Virus record (IMG/VR): IMGVR_UViG_3300009181_004558
Location: 1 to 23,125 of that record
Source: a virus
Strand: one strand, 5' to 3'
DNA length: 23,125 nucleotides
Within the stretch, counting starts at the first letter, position 1; the number at the start of each line of letters is the position of its first letter. The translations under genes were made by a program, and so were the position numbers. Below the pieces are notes generated by a model. That model made no database searches. It was given only the letters and a program-made list of their open reading frames with translations, and was not told the DNA's origin. Below are positions 10,376 to 18,000 of this stretch, in pieces.

Positions 10376-11872
10376 ATGTCATCAGCACCAAAGGCAATTA
10401 TGATTGATGGAAAGCCCATCACAGCACAGAACGGTATCCAGGACTGGAAAGAGTCCTACATCGCCAAGCCCGAGCCCATGTCAAATGAGCAAGGGCTTGA
10501 GTTGTTCCAAGAGAAGATCCGCTTGGAGAAGGAGGACTTCCAGCAGGTTCGGGAGTACCATTACCGCCCTTGGGATGGTGCGCACGCTACCAAGCTTGCT
10601 CTCCTTCACCTGTACAACCACGAAGGCTTCCAGCGCCCTCAAGCTGGAATGTTCGGCTCTACCCCCGCTACAAATGTGGTAATCAAGACTGGCCCTGGTG
10701 TCAATGATTCCACCACTGTCCCGTGGGGCGAGATCTACATCCCAGAGATCAAGGCAACAATCACCACTGGTGGTTCGCGCCATGAACAGCACGGAATGAT
10801 CTATGCCGTGTCTCTGGTATCCCAAAAGCGCTTTGAGACTGAGGCGCTTCTTCTTCTGGACACCATTCAGAAGGTTCTGCAGGAAAACAGTATCTACCGA
10901 GGTCGCACAATTACGGCCAAGGATGATCCTGAGTTCATTGACACTGCGAACGCGGTTAACCCCAACTTCCTAGTGTTCCGTCGCGAGATCGAAAGAACTC
11001 TCAAGGCTGAGATGTTCCTTCGCGTCAAGCACCCAGAAGTGGTGAAGGCTGCTAATTTGCCACTCACGAACAACACCCTTCTCTCGGCTGACTTCGGTAC
11101 TGGTAAGTCATCCATCATCGCTTGGTTGTGCCAAGTCGCAAATGAGAACGGTTGCACTGTCATTCAGGCTACTGCTAGCGAGATCGTGGCTGGTAAGCAG
11201 TTGGTCAACATGTATGGTGAAGATCGCCGTCCCTCTGTCCTTATCGTTGAGGACGTTGAGATTGCTGCCAGCTCCAGGGACCGTCAGAAGGTATCTGACC
11301 TACTTGAGCAGTTCGATGGTATGCAGTCCAAGGGACGCCCAACTATGGTCGTTATGACCACCAACTACCCAGAAAAGATTGACCCTGGGTTCTTGCGTGC
11401 TGGACGTATTCACACGTTCATGCAGTTGGGCGACTTTGACCTTGAGTCCTTCACGCGTCTTGTGCAGCTCAAGGTTGAGGGCAAGCCTGTTGAACGACCA
11501 CGGTTCGGAGATCCTTCCAATGAGAACCACCCGAAGCTGGACTACGACGCAATCTTTGCTGTTAGCGAAGGTTACTCACCGGCTTACATGAACCAGGTGA
11601 TTGACAAGGCCCGCATCTTGGCTTTGTCTAACCGGGTTGACTGGTTGGAAGAAAACCAGCCAGGAGCATGGAGCACGTCAGATGCCATTCAGTTCACGCT
11701 TTCGACTGATGACATGGTTGACGCTGCTTTGGCTCTTCGGGCACAGTGGGCACAACAGCAGTCAAACACTGCAGGCTTGAAGGAGCCAACCACCTTTGAG
11801 ACTGCGTTTGACAGCTTGCTTCGCAATATCGTTCAATCAGCAGTTGAAGATATTGAAGTGAGTTGCGGATAA
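10376..11872 (+). CDS. AAA+ ATPase with Bcs1-like motif pattern (498 aa)
   Basis: Start at 10376 is chosen because AAAGGAGAGCAAG precedes it; a longer frame to 10331 lacks a ribosome binding site. Residues 1-200 form an N-terminal domain I do not recognise. The ATPase core spans about 228-355: Walker A ADFGTGKSS (238-246), which lacks the usual first glycine; Walker B VLIVEDVE (288-295) with ED instead of DE; sensor 1 MTTN (327-330); and DPGFLRAGR (336-344) with two candidate arginine fingers R341 and R344. The GKSS, VEDVE and TTN...DPxxxRxGR combination resembles Bcs1-type classic AAA proteins, which are protein translocases or remodelers. The C-terminal helical domain continues to about 430, then a polar tail. 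It ends the high-expression group that includes two small membrane proteins. Substrate unknown. Confidence 0.9.
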   Translation: MSSAPKAIMIDGKPITAQNGIQDWKESYIAKPEPMSNEQGLELFQEKIRLEKEDFQQVREYHYRPWDGAHATKLALLHLYNHEGFQRPQAGMFGSTPATNVVIKTGPGVNDSTTVPWGEIYIPEIKATITTGGSRHEQHGMIYAVSLVSQKRFETEALLLLDTIQKVLQENSIYRGRTITAKDDPEFIDTANAVNPNFLVFRREIERTLKAEMFLRVKHPEVVKAANLPLTNNTLLSADFGTGKSSIIAWLCQVANENGCTVIQATASEIVAGKQLVNMYGEDRRPSVLIVEDVEIAASSRDRQKVSDLLEQFDGMQSKGRPTMVVMTTNYPEKIDPGFLRAGRIHTFMQLGDFDLESFTRLVQLKVEGKPVERPRFGDPSNENHPKLDYDAIFAVSEGYSPAYMNQVIDKARILALSNRVDWLEENQPGAWSTSDAIQFTLSTDDMVDAALALRAQWAQQQSNTAGLKEPTTFETAFDSLLRNIVQSAVEDIEVSCG

Positions 11873-12102
11873 CTCGTCATGGCGAGCCTAAATAGCCTCT
11901 TTAGGCCATGAGCGGCTGCCTAGGGTTTCCCATTCTCTAGGCAGCAGGAGGGTTTTAACTCCTTTTAACCCTTCCGTTAGGTAATGCCTAACGTGGTTGG
12001 TTGGTGCACCTGGGTATGTGCCTAAACTACCCGATCTAAAAGGGGGTTCTTAAGCACCTGAGTATGTGTCTAAACTACTCATCCAACTATCAAGGAGAGG
12101 TA
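11873..12102 (+). other. 230-nt non-coding, hairpin-rich leader
   Basis: No ORF. Successive helices are: TCATG(gcga)GCCTAAA-tagcctc-TTTAGGC-CATGA (11877-11911); GCTGCCTAG/CTAGGCAGC, 9 bp (11915-11923 with 11937-11945); two mutually exclusive small stems, AGGAG/CTCCT (11946-11963) and GGGTT/AACCC (11950-11971); CGTTAGG-TAATG-CCTAACG (11975-11993); and then two related hairpins at 12006-12032 and 12054-12080. No promoter is obvious, so this is probably a processed intercistronic RNA or a terminator/attenuator array after the AAA+ gene. Confidence 0.65.
12006..12080 (+). repeat. tandem related hairpins with a compensatory change
   Basis: Two 27-nt copies (12006-12032 and 12054-12080), 24/27 identical, both starting GCACCTG. 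Copy 1 pairs GGGTA with TACCC; copy 2 pairs GAGTA with TACTC, around an 11-nt loop TGTG(C/T)CTAAAC. Two of the three differences compensate each other in the stem. Related wording (CCTGAGTA, then CTAAA) occurs in the repeat at 9100. Confidence 0.75.
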
Positions 12103-12309
12103 ATGGAACAAAGTGATAGGGAATCCTTAGCAGACGCAGTACGCAAAAGGTTCATGCCATTTGCTTTCACCTGCAGCTGCAATGGAGAACACCCAGATTG
12201 CAACCAAACAAAAAACCACGATGCTTACGCAATAGCGCAGGCAAACGTGGTACACCGCATCAGCAGTTACATCCGATACGAATGGAAGGAAAAACAAGAA
12301 GATGTCTGA
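12103..12309 (+). CDS. small Cys/His protein (68 aa)
   Basis: A 68-residue protein. The start at 12103 is chosen because AAGGAGAGGTA precedes it; an upstream in-frame ATG at 12064 lies inside the leader hairpin repeat and has no ribosome binding site. C24, C26, H30 and C33 (CSCNGEHPDC) form a compact possible zinc site, with H39 and H51 further on. The rest is helical (ESLADAVRKRF; AQANVVHRISSYIRYEWKEK). It overlaps the next gene by 8 nt. Its metal pattern resembles that of the 5518 protein. Function unknown. Confidence 0.82.
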   Translation: MEQSDRESLADAVRKRFMPFAFTCSCNGEHPDCNQTKNHDAYAIAQANVVHRISSYIRYEWKEKQEDV

Positions 12310-12709
12310 AATCAACCGACCTCAAGAAGTTGTCTTCTTTGAGTTGTATAACGTTACTGGTGTGACGATCAAGCGATTCGAGCACCAGAACGACATGTTT
12401 GGAACATCAGAGTACGTATTCCAACTCTCGTGGACTGATTTTGTAGCCAACGAGTGGGAAGAGTTCTACCCAACCCTGTCTGACGCTTTGATTAGGGCTG
12501 GGGTTCTTGCCTACTGCCACGAGGTTGATGGAGTAGTGTTCAACGGTGGTCAGCAAAGTTTCTTGCGACCATCAACCATCCTCAAGGAGCAGACAACTTC
12601 CGCACCTGTTAATCCTTCTGATGAAGTGTTTGACTACGAGAAGGAAGTTGTCAGGGTCCAAGAGCCGAAAGGAGCCCGCAATCATGGGGTACTACGTTCA
12701 GTTGACTGA
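12302..12709 (+). CDS. hypothetical protein (135 aa)
   Basis: I do not recognise this protein. It begins with beta-rich sequence (EVVFFELYNVTGVTIKRFEH, 9-28; YVFQLSWTDF, 38-47), then a helix (TLSDALIRAGVLAYCHEVDG), and ends in an acidic, probably disordered tail. No catalytic motif or membrane segment. Its ATG overlaps the preceding gene by 8 nt with GGAAGGAAAAACAAG upstream as ribosome binding site, and its own 3' end overlaps the next gene by 26 nt. Confidence 0.85.
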   Translation: MSEINRPQEVVFFELYNVTGVTIKRFEHQNDMFGTSEYVFQLSWTDFVANEWEEFYPTLSDALIRAGVLAYCHEVDGVVFNGGQQSFLRPSTILKEQTTSAPVNPSDEVFDYEKEVVRVQEPKGARNHGVLRSVD

Positions 12710-13148
12710 CAGCACTGTCAAGATCCCTGCCGCGCATTTGGGCAGGGCGTTTGAGGCTTTGAAGCGTCTAAATGAAAATGACGATTTGAAGACTGGGTTA
12801 AGCTCAGGAGAAAAGGTGTTTGCCGGAATGCCAGCCGACTATCACAAGACTGCTGAAAGCGCTCTTGAGATTCTAGATTTGGTTGGCTATGAGTGCAGGT
12901 ACGACAAAGACCTGAACCTCCTGATTGAGTACTACGATAACAAAGCCATGTGCGAGGATGTATTTGTCCAAGCACTAGCCCCGTTCATCCCAGATGATCA
13001 ATATCTGGACTGGCGCGGTGAAGATGGCTCCTTGTACAGATACGTCTTCCGTGACAAGAAGATGTACTTGTACAACTCAGAAGTAACCTTTGTTGACGCT
13101 GGGGAGTACCAACCCATTACAGTGTCAATGTTCAATCTCTCGGTATAG
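12684..13148 (+). CDS. conserved phage protein of the MGYY...WRGEDG family, function unknown
   Basis: A 154-residue protein. The start at 12684 is chosen because AAAGGAG lies 8 nt upstream and MGYYVQ is the typical N-terminus of the family; a longer frame to 12546 lies within the previous gene. It shows the known pattern of a common phage protein: N-terminal MGYYV, a helix AFEALKRLN (22-30), then VFVQALAPFIPDDQYLDWRGEDG (93-115), LYRYVF and a final NSEVTF strand. No function is established to my knowledge. The stop codon is 6 nt before the first tRNA gene, so gene and tRNAs are probably on one transcript. Confidence 0.88.
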   Translation: MGYYVQLTDSTVKIPAAHLGRAFEALKRLNENDDLKTGLSSGEKVFAGMPADYHKTAESALEILDLVGYECRYDKDLNLLIEYYDNKAMCEDVFVQALAPFIPDDQYLDWRGEDGSLYRYVFRDKKMYLYNSEVTFVDAGEYQPITVSMFNLSV

Positions 13149-13154
13149 GCGAGG

Positions 13155-13228
13155 GGGGCGGTAGCTCAGCTGGTCAGAGCAGCGGACTCATAATCCGTCG
13201 GTCCTGGGTTCAAGTCCCAGTCGCCCCA
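13155..13228 (+). tRNA. tRNA-Met (anticodon CAT), elongator type
   Basis: A complete 74-nt cloverleaf. The acceptor stem GGGGCGG pairs with TCGCCCC (one G-U), the D-arm is GCTC/GAGC, and the anticodon arm GCGGA-CTCATAA-TCCGT gives CAT. The T-arm is CTGGG-TTCAAGT-CCCAG, with discriminator A. CCA is not encoded. A G1-C72 pair and lack of the three G-C anticodon pairs exclude an initiator tRNA. A CAT anticodon modified to read ATA (Ile) cannot be excluded from sequence. Confidence 0.95.
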
Positions 13229-13229
13229 C

Positions 13230-13302
13230 GCGCTTGTAGCTCAGAGGATAGAGCAACGGACTTCTAATCCGTTGGTCGTTGGTTCGAATCCAACCAGGCG
13301 CA
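13230..13302 (+). tRNA. tRNA-Arg (anticodon TCT)
   Basis: A complete 73-nt cloverleaf. The acceptor GCGCTTG pairs with CAGGCGC (one T-G), the D-arm is GCTC/GAGC, and the anticodon arm ACGGA-CTTCTAA-TCCGT gives TCT. The T-arm is GTTGG-TTCGAAT-CCAAC, with discriminator A. CCA is not encoded. It would read AGA/AGG codons, which are rare in many actinobacterial hosts but used in this phage. It starts 1 nt after the tRNA-Met gene. Confidence 0.95.
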
Positions 13303-13330
13303 CGCCAACAACAAACAATAAGGAGAAAAA

Positions 13331-13702
13331 ATGATCGGCATATCAAGTGCTGTCGAATTGGCAGACGAAGTATCAAAGCAAATGTTCAACCACGAACAAA
13401 CCCAGCAGTTCCTAGAGGTTCTTGACCAATTTGTTAGTCAGGCTATTGAGGATGTAACAGACCTTGCCACTGACGAAGACGAAAACGCAATGAACCATGT
13501 TTTTTCCGCGATTGCTTTTAATTTCTTTGCGGCGGGAATCATCTGGGGCACAGAAAGCGCACCTACAAATGAGGATCCAAACGGAGCTGGTAACCCAGAC
13601 TTCACCGTTGCGGTTGAAACAACGGAGTTCCTTGCAGCACTGGTTAGGAACGGATCAATCACGGTTCGTTTCGCTATGGAAGATAACAACGAAATGGAGT
13701 AA
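13331..13702 (+). CDS. hypothetical protein (123 aa)
   Basis: I do not recognise this protein. It appears mostly helical, with an acidic N-terminal half (SSAVELADEVSKQMFNHEQT; FLEVLDQFVSQAIEDV) and a moderately hydrophobic Ala/Phe segment at about 56-71 (HVFSAIAFNFFAAGII). The segment is probably buried rather than transmembrane, since charged residues flank it closely. A short polar C-terminus follows. AAGGAGAAAAA precedes the ATG. The next gene begins 2 nt after its stop. The related helical composition of 13941 suggests the two may share ancestry or bind each other. Confidence 0.85.
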   Translation: MIGISSAVELADEVSKQMFNHEQTQQFLEVLDQFVSQAIEDVTDLATDEDENAMNHVFSAIAFNFFAAGIIWGTESAPTNEDPNGAGNPDFTVAVETTEFLAALVRNGSITVRFAMEDNNEME

Positions 13703-13704
13703 CC

Positions 13705-13944
13705 ATGAAAGACGCTTCGAGATTAACAGAGATTGCTAGCCAGATTGGATCTCAAGTAGTACGAGTTAACATCAACGGAGTTGAGTCCGAAATGACTCTC
13801 TCCAAGTATCTAGCTCACGAGGCCAGGACCGTAATGGGCGTAGTAGCCACTTCGGCAATTTCGTTAATCAAGAACAACGCGCTAAAAGCAAACGATAAAA
13901 ACGAGATTACATCAAATCTAGAGAAAGTGGTTACCACCAAATGA
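13705..13944 (+). CDS. hypothetical protein (79 aa)
   Basis: I do not recognise this 79-residue protein. It has a short beta-like start (IGSQVVRVNINGVESEMTL, 12-30), followed by a helix SKYLAHEARTVMGVVATSAISLI (31-53) and a polar C-terminus. The hydrophobic face of the helix could be a weak membrane segment but is interrupted by charges. GGAGTAACC precedes the ATG. The stop overlaps the next start in ATGA, so translation is coupled. Confidence 0.85.
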   Translation: MKDASRLTEIASQIGSQVVRVNINGVESEMTLSKYLAHEARTVMGVVATSAISLIKNNALKANDKNEITSNLEKVVTTK

Positions 13945-14585
13945 GTAGCGAAATGCAAACCTTGATTAAACTCTCTAGAGCATCTTCCATGCTCATGGAA
14001 CAAGTAGCCGACAGGCTAAATGTTAAGCAAGCAGATTTAGCCGATAGGTCTATATCTGAAACCTCAGATACAACTGAGGAAGTAATCTCAGATGTCTTTG
14101 ACTTAGAGACATTGGCGAAGTGGGCAGGAGAACTAACCAGCAATAGCTTGGAGACATCGCTTGAGGACCTTAACCTTCAGGCTATGGCGGCAGGGGAAGA
14201 CACGGTTGACAAAGAGCACTTCTTGAAAAACGACGAAGTGATTCTTGCTCTGATGATCCGAACCATCCCCCTGTTCGTGTACCACGGTTATTTGGCTGGA
14301 CGCATTGACGAAGGATCGGTGGAGGAAAACAAGATCACCCCCGAAGATTTTGTCAGAGTGTTTAAGACAGTTGCTGGAGATGAAGAAAGTGGATCTGCCA
14401 AGTTTGACAGAATCATCGAAAACCTCTCCAACATGATTACCAACGAAACAGCCGTATTTATCAAGGAGACGGCCCTATCTACCCTGTGCAGCACAGAAGA
14501 AGAGCAAATGCTGTTCCTATCGGGTATGTCGTTAGGCCACTCTTTAACAAAGGAGATGAGGCATGTTTGCAATTCAGAAGAGTAA
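13941..14585 (+). CDS. hypothetical helical protein (214 aa)
   Basis: I do not recognise this acidic, mainly helical protein. Helices include TLIKLSRASSMLMEQVADRL (7-26), a long acidic stretch around 40-80, and a moderately hydrophobic helix VILALMIRTIPLFVYHGYLAG (95-115) resembling, in composition, the AFNFFAAGII segment of the 13331 protein. One cysteine pair near the C-terminus (C190, C210) is not in a metal-site spacing. It overlaps the upstream gene by 4 nt (ATGA) and the downstream gene by 23 nt. Confidence 0.85.
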   Translation: MSSEMQTLIKLSRASSMLMEQVADRLNVKQADLADRSISETSDTTEEVISDVFDLETLAKWAGELTSNSLETSLEDLNLQAMAAGEDTVDKEHFLKNDEVILALMIRTIPLFVYHGYLAGRIDEGSVEENKITPEDFVRVFKTVAGDEESGSAKFDRIIENLSNMITNETAVFIKETALSTLCSTEEEQMLFLSGMSLGHSLTKEMRHVCNSEE

Positions 14586-14970
14586 CGAAGATGCAACGCA
14601 AGAGACTTACTGCCACTATTGCAACTCGTGGAAGGACAACGATGATTGGACTTCCTACGAAATAGTTGTAATTGATTGGAGAGAAGTCAAGATTTACGAG
14701 GACGGCAGTAACCCAGATGCTGGCGGATATGAAATTGGCTATAAGCCAGAAGATGATCCGATGGAAACTTGGGAATGTCCTAACTGCTACTCTCAGGTCA
14801 AAGAACTAAATTGCCAACCTAGAGATGATAATCAGGAGTGGCTCTGTGGTGCCTGTGGAAGTTCTTATTCCTCAGAGAACTACGGCAACGCAAAAGAAAG
14901 CGCGAAAGAGTGCTGTTCTAGCATTGAAGGCGTAAAGCCAAACCCTGCTGTATTTGCACAAGCTAAGTAA
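14563..14970 (+). CDS. multi-CxxC zinc-ribbon protein (135 aa)
   Basis: The protein has three CxxC pairs: C17/C20 (CHYC), C72/C75 (CPNC) and C95/C98 (CGAC), plus C84 and a CC at 117-118. CPNCYS...C...WLCGACGSSY looks like a classic zinc ribbon, and C17/C20 may pair with one of the others to form a second site. It is acidic rather than basic, so nucleic-acid binding is not assured. AAGGAGATGAGGC precedes the ATG. It is the last gene of the rightward block and is followed by a strong terminator. Function unknown; phage zinc ribbons sometimes act on host RNA polymerase or replication proteins. Confidence 0.87.
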   Translation: MFAIQKSNEDATQETYCHYCNSWKDNDDWTSYEIVVIDWREVKIYEDGSNPDAGGYEIGYKPEDDPMETWECPNCYSQVKELNCQPRDDNQEWLCGACGSSYSSENYGNAKESAKECCSSIEGVKPNPAVFAQAK

Positions 14971-14980
14971 AGGAGTCCCT

Positions 14981-15009
14981 GCCCCCTTCGGGGGGTGGGG
15001 GCTTTTTTT
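14981..15009 (+). terminator. intrinsic terminator at the convergent boundary
   Basis: GCCCCC (14981-14986) can pair with GGGGGC (14997-15002), immediately followed by seven T (15003-15009). Alternatively CCCCC-TTCG-GGGGG (14982-14995) forms a UUCG-capped hairpin. It ends the rightward block 20 nt before the end of the leftward tape measure gene. The minus-strand side has no T-run, so it mainly works for the plus strand. Confidence 0.88.
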
Positions 15010-15029
15010 ATTTGCCCAAAACCGCTTGC

Positions 15030-18000
15030 TTAGCCGTTTTTTACTACTCCGCGTAGGCGATCTAAGCGATCCTTGCCCTTGAGCTTGCGCCCCATCTCAT
15101 CAGGGTCTCCAGACACCACAGTGAACTGTCCGCCCATGATCTTGGTGGAGTTATCTACATTGGTGCTCTGAGGCCCCTGGTAGGCCGCAGGAGTCTGGAA
15201 ACCAGCTACCCGCATCATCTGTACCGTCTCACGCGCTACGGAGCTCTGGAAGGACGTGGAGGGCACTATATGGCCAGATACGCCTTGGAGAAGCTCGGGT
15301 CCTTTTTCCCCTACAACGTAAGAATTACCCGCGCTCAAAGAACCGCCGTATGCCCTGTGTATTGCTACTTTAAGCATTTTTCCGTCAGCGTCTACTTGGT
15401 CAAATTTATCTGGAGATTGGTCATAGTCAAACCAAATCCAGTTCTTGCCCATACCTGTTGACGTTAACTGGACCCACTTTCCAGTTTCGTTGTATTCCCC
15501 AAATGGCGGGTTATTTGGTGACCACCCAAATGTATTTCTTTTTACCCAATCTGCGGAAGGGGGGTTGGCAAAACCGTACAAGCCAACAGGGTTTACTACT
15601 GAACGCCCATCAGAATCTTTTTGATCACCAGGAGGGGTTGGAGCAGGGTCAACTATCTGACCTTTACTGTTCCACTGAGGTGGAGTAGGCGGATTCGTTG
15701 TCTTCGTAGTCTGATTTTTCGGAGGATCAGTCGGTGTGCCTGGATCACTGACTTCTGCGTCCCCTCGTAGAAATTTGGATTTTGCCCAGTAAGCATCAAT
15801 ACGCTTCATTACTCCAATTGCATCTCCACCCAAGCGCTTAATCTCACCAATTAACTTGTCATAACCACCTGTAATTTCAGTAAAATTATCTTTGACGTCA
15901 GTGGCTAAACGCTCCATAGCTTTGTTAAAGTCATCAGCTCCTTGCTGCATAGCCAGATTGAAGTCTTCAACGGCACGGTCATAGACCTTGTTATAGCCGC
16001 TCTTTAGGGATTCTTCGACAATACGCAAACGCTCTTTTACCGAGTTATTAAGGCGCTGAACAGACTTAGGATCGGTCCCAGCTTCGTCAACTATACGAGC
16101 AAGTTGTTGAGCTTTTTCTGGGTTAGCCAAATCAAGGAATTGGATAGTCTTTTTATCCAAACCAAGTTGTTCTGCCTTTTTAAGGTTTTTGTTTTGAGTG
16201 TCGAAAACTTGGTTCTGCTCGTCAATGTTTTGGCCAATAGCTGACGTGCTTTGAGTGCTGCGAGCAGGTATTCGCGAATAAGGATCAGCCAGAGAACTAG
16301 CCATATCTTCAATTTGGCGCTTGATATTTTTGTCAAAAGCAAGTCTTGCTCGTTCTTGCTGGAGGCTAAAGTCTTCGTTTGAGCGCTTAACTTGCTTGTT
16401 GTAAGAGCGCAGTGTTTGAATTACGCTTACCAGGAACTGCTTAAATTCTCCAGCTGCTGCTTCTTGAGTAGCTCTGCCTTCTTTAAGCTTTTCTGCATTG
16501 GCATCAGATATAGGACCGCCTTTAGAATTAACTTTTGTTTCAAATTCAAACGCGTCTTGCGCAATCTTTCCTCTGTCAGCCATACCTTGAACTGGACCCT
16601 GAATATTTTTGATTTGCCGTATTTGAGATACTGTCTGGTTGTAAAGTTCTTGAGCCGCTGGATTACCAGTGGTTGCTGCCATAGCCTGCAGGATTCCGGC
16701 AGCCTTGTCAAAATCCCCTCCCGCCTTTTTAACAGCGTCAGCAGCTAAAGATCCGGCAGCACTAAACTGAACGGCAGCGTTTCCTACCTGCTCGGTAAGA
16801 GCCGATATTGCCTTTGTATTTTGCAATACAGAAGTAGATACGTCTTTTCCATCTCCTCCGTACTGCTTTCCAACTAGGGCAACCTGATTCTTAAAAACTT
16901 CGTTGTTTTCGGCCTTCGGGGTTTTAGAGAGACCATCCTTGACTTTTGCGTCCAAATCGGCAGAAGACATTCCGGCATATTCACCCCACACCTGATTAAC
17001 AATGTCTTTACCTCTGCTACCACCACGATCAGCAATATATCCCTGAATAGCCTTTTGTTTGTCTTCCTGCTTGTTTAAGTCAAGTTCCTTACCCGAGGCA
17101 TAATTCATTAAACCTGAGTAGCTATATCCAAGGCGTGCTCCGCCACCATACTCGTCTTCTAATTTTCTGAAATAAGATTGGTATTCTTGATTGCTTTGCG
17201 CGTACCTACCCTGCAGTCCAAATCCCTTAAAAATATTTGCTTGCGCGTTGTTGTAAGCAGTATTTGATTGGTTTGCGTCTTTTCCTATAAAAGCAGACCC
17301 AACACCTGTAAGAGCTAGCGCGCCCTCCCCAAGCGCACGCACTCCAGAGGCATTAGTGCCTCCTCCTGCCAGCATCCCAGTAGCTGCGTTCATTTGTTGA
17401 GCGCGGTAAGCAGAGCCTGTTTCGGTTCCATAAACGCTGCCAACATTTCCAGCTCTTTGCTCAATCGAGTTTAGATTACCGCTGATTAATGCCTGCAAAC
17501 CCTGAGCGCTACCAAATCCAGAGTTCCGGTTAAAGTATCCTGAACGGTCAAATTCTCTTTTTTGCAGTTGAGCTAGATTTTGATAATCTTCGAAAGTTGC
17601 GTCGCTCTTGTTTTTAAAGGAATCTACTATCCCCTGCGCAGCTGTTGCGCCAAATTGCCTAACAAGGTCCGCAGAAATTTGCGAAAGTACCTTTTCGTTT
17701 CCTTCAGTCTTTCCAACATTTGTACGCAAAAACGCCAAGGCGCTAGTTTGACTAGCTCCAATCAACCGTTTATCGGTCATACCTGGATTTTTTTGAGCAA
17801 ACGCAGTGTCGGACTCGCTAATTTTTGACCAGTCTTGGTCTAATTTCGCATTGCTTTGAGACTCTGCCTTGAGCAGGTCTTTTAGCTTTACCCCGCCAGT
17901 ACCAGACTGCCCAGCAGCCTGTTGATACTGGGATAGATTATTTGCGTTTAACTCTGCCTTCGCGCCCTCGCCAGTTTTTTGCTGGATGCTTCTTGCAGTG

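Noticed and set aside
12546-12683. Longer N-terminus for the MGYY family protein
   Set aside because: It lies inside the 12302 gene and reads as basic low-complexity sequence; the family N-terminus MGYYV begins at 12684 behind AAAGGAG.
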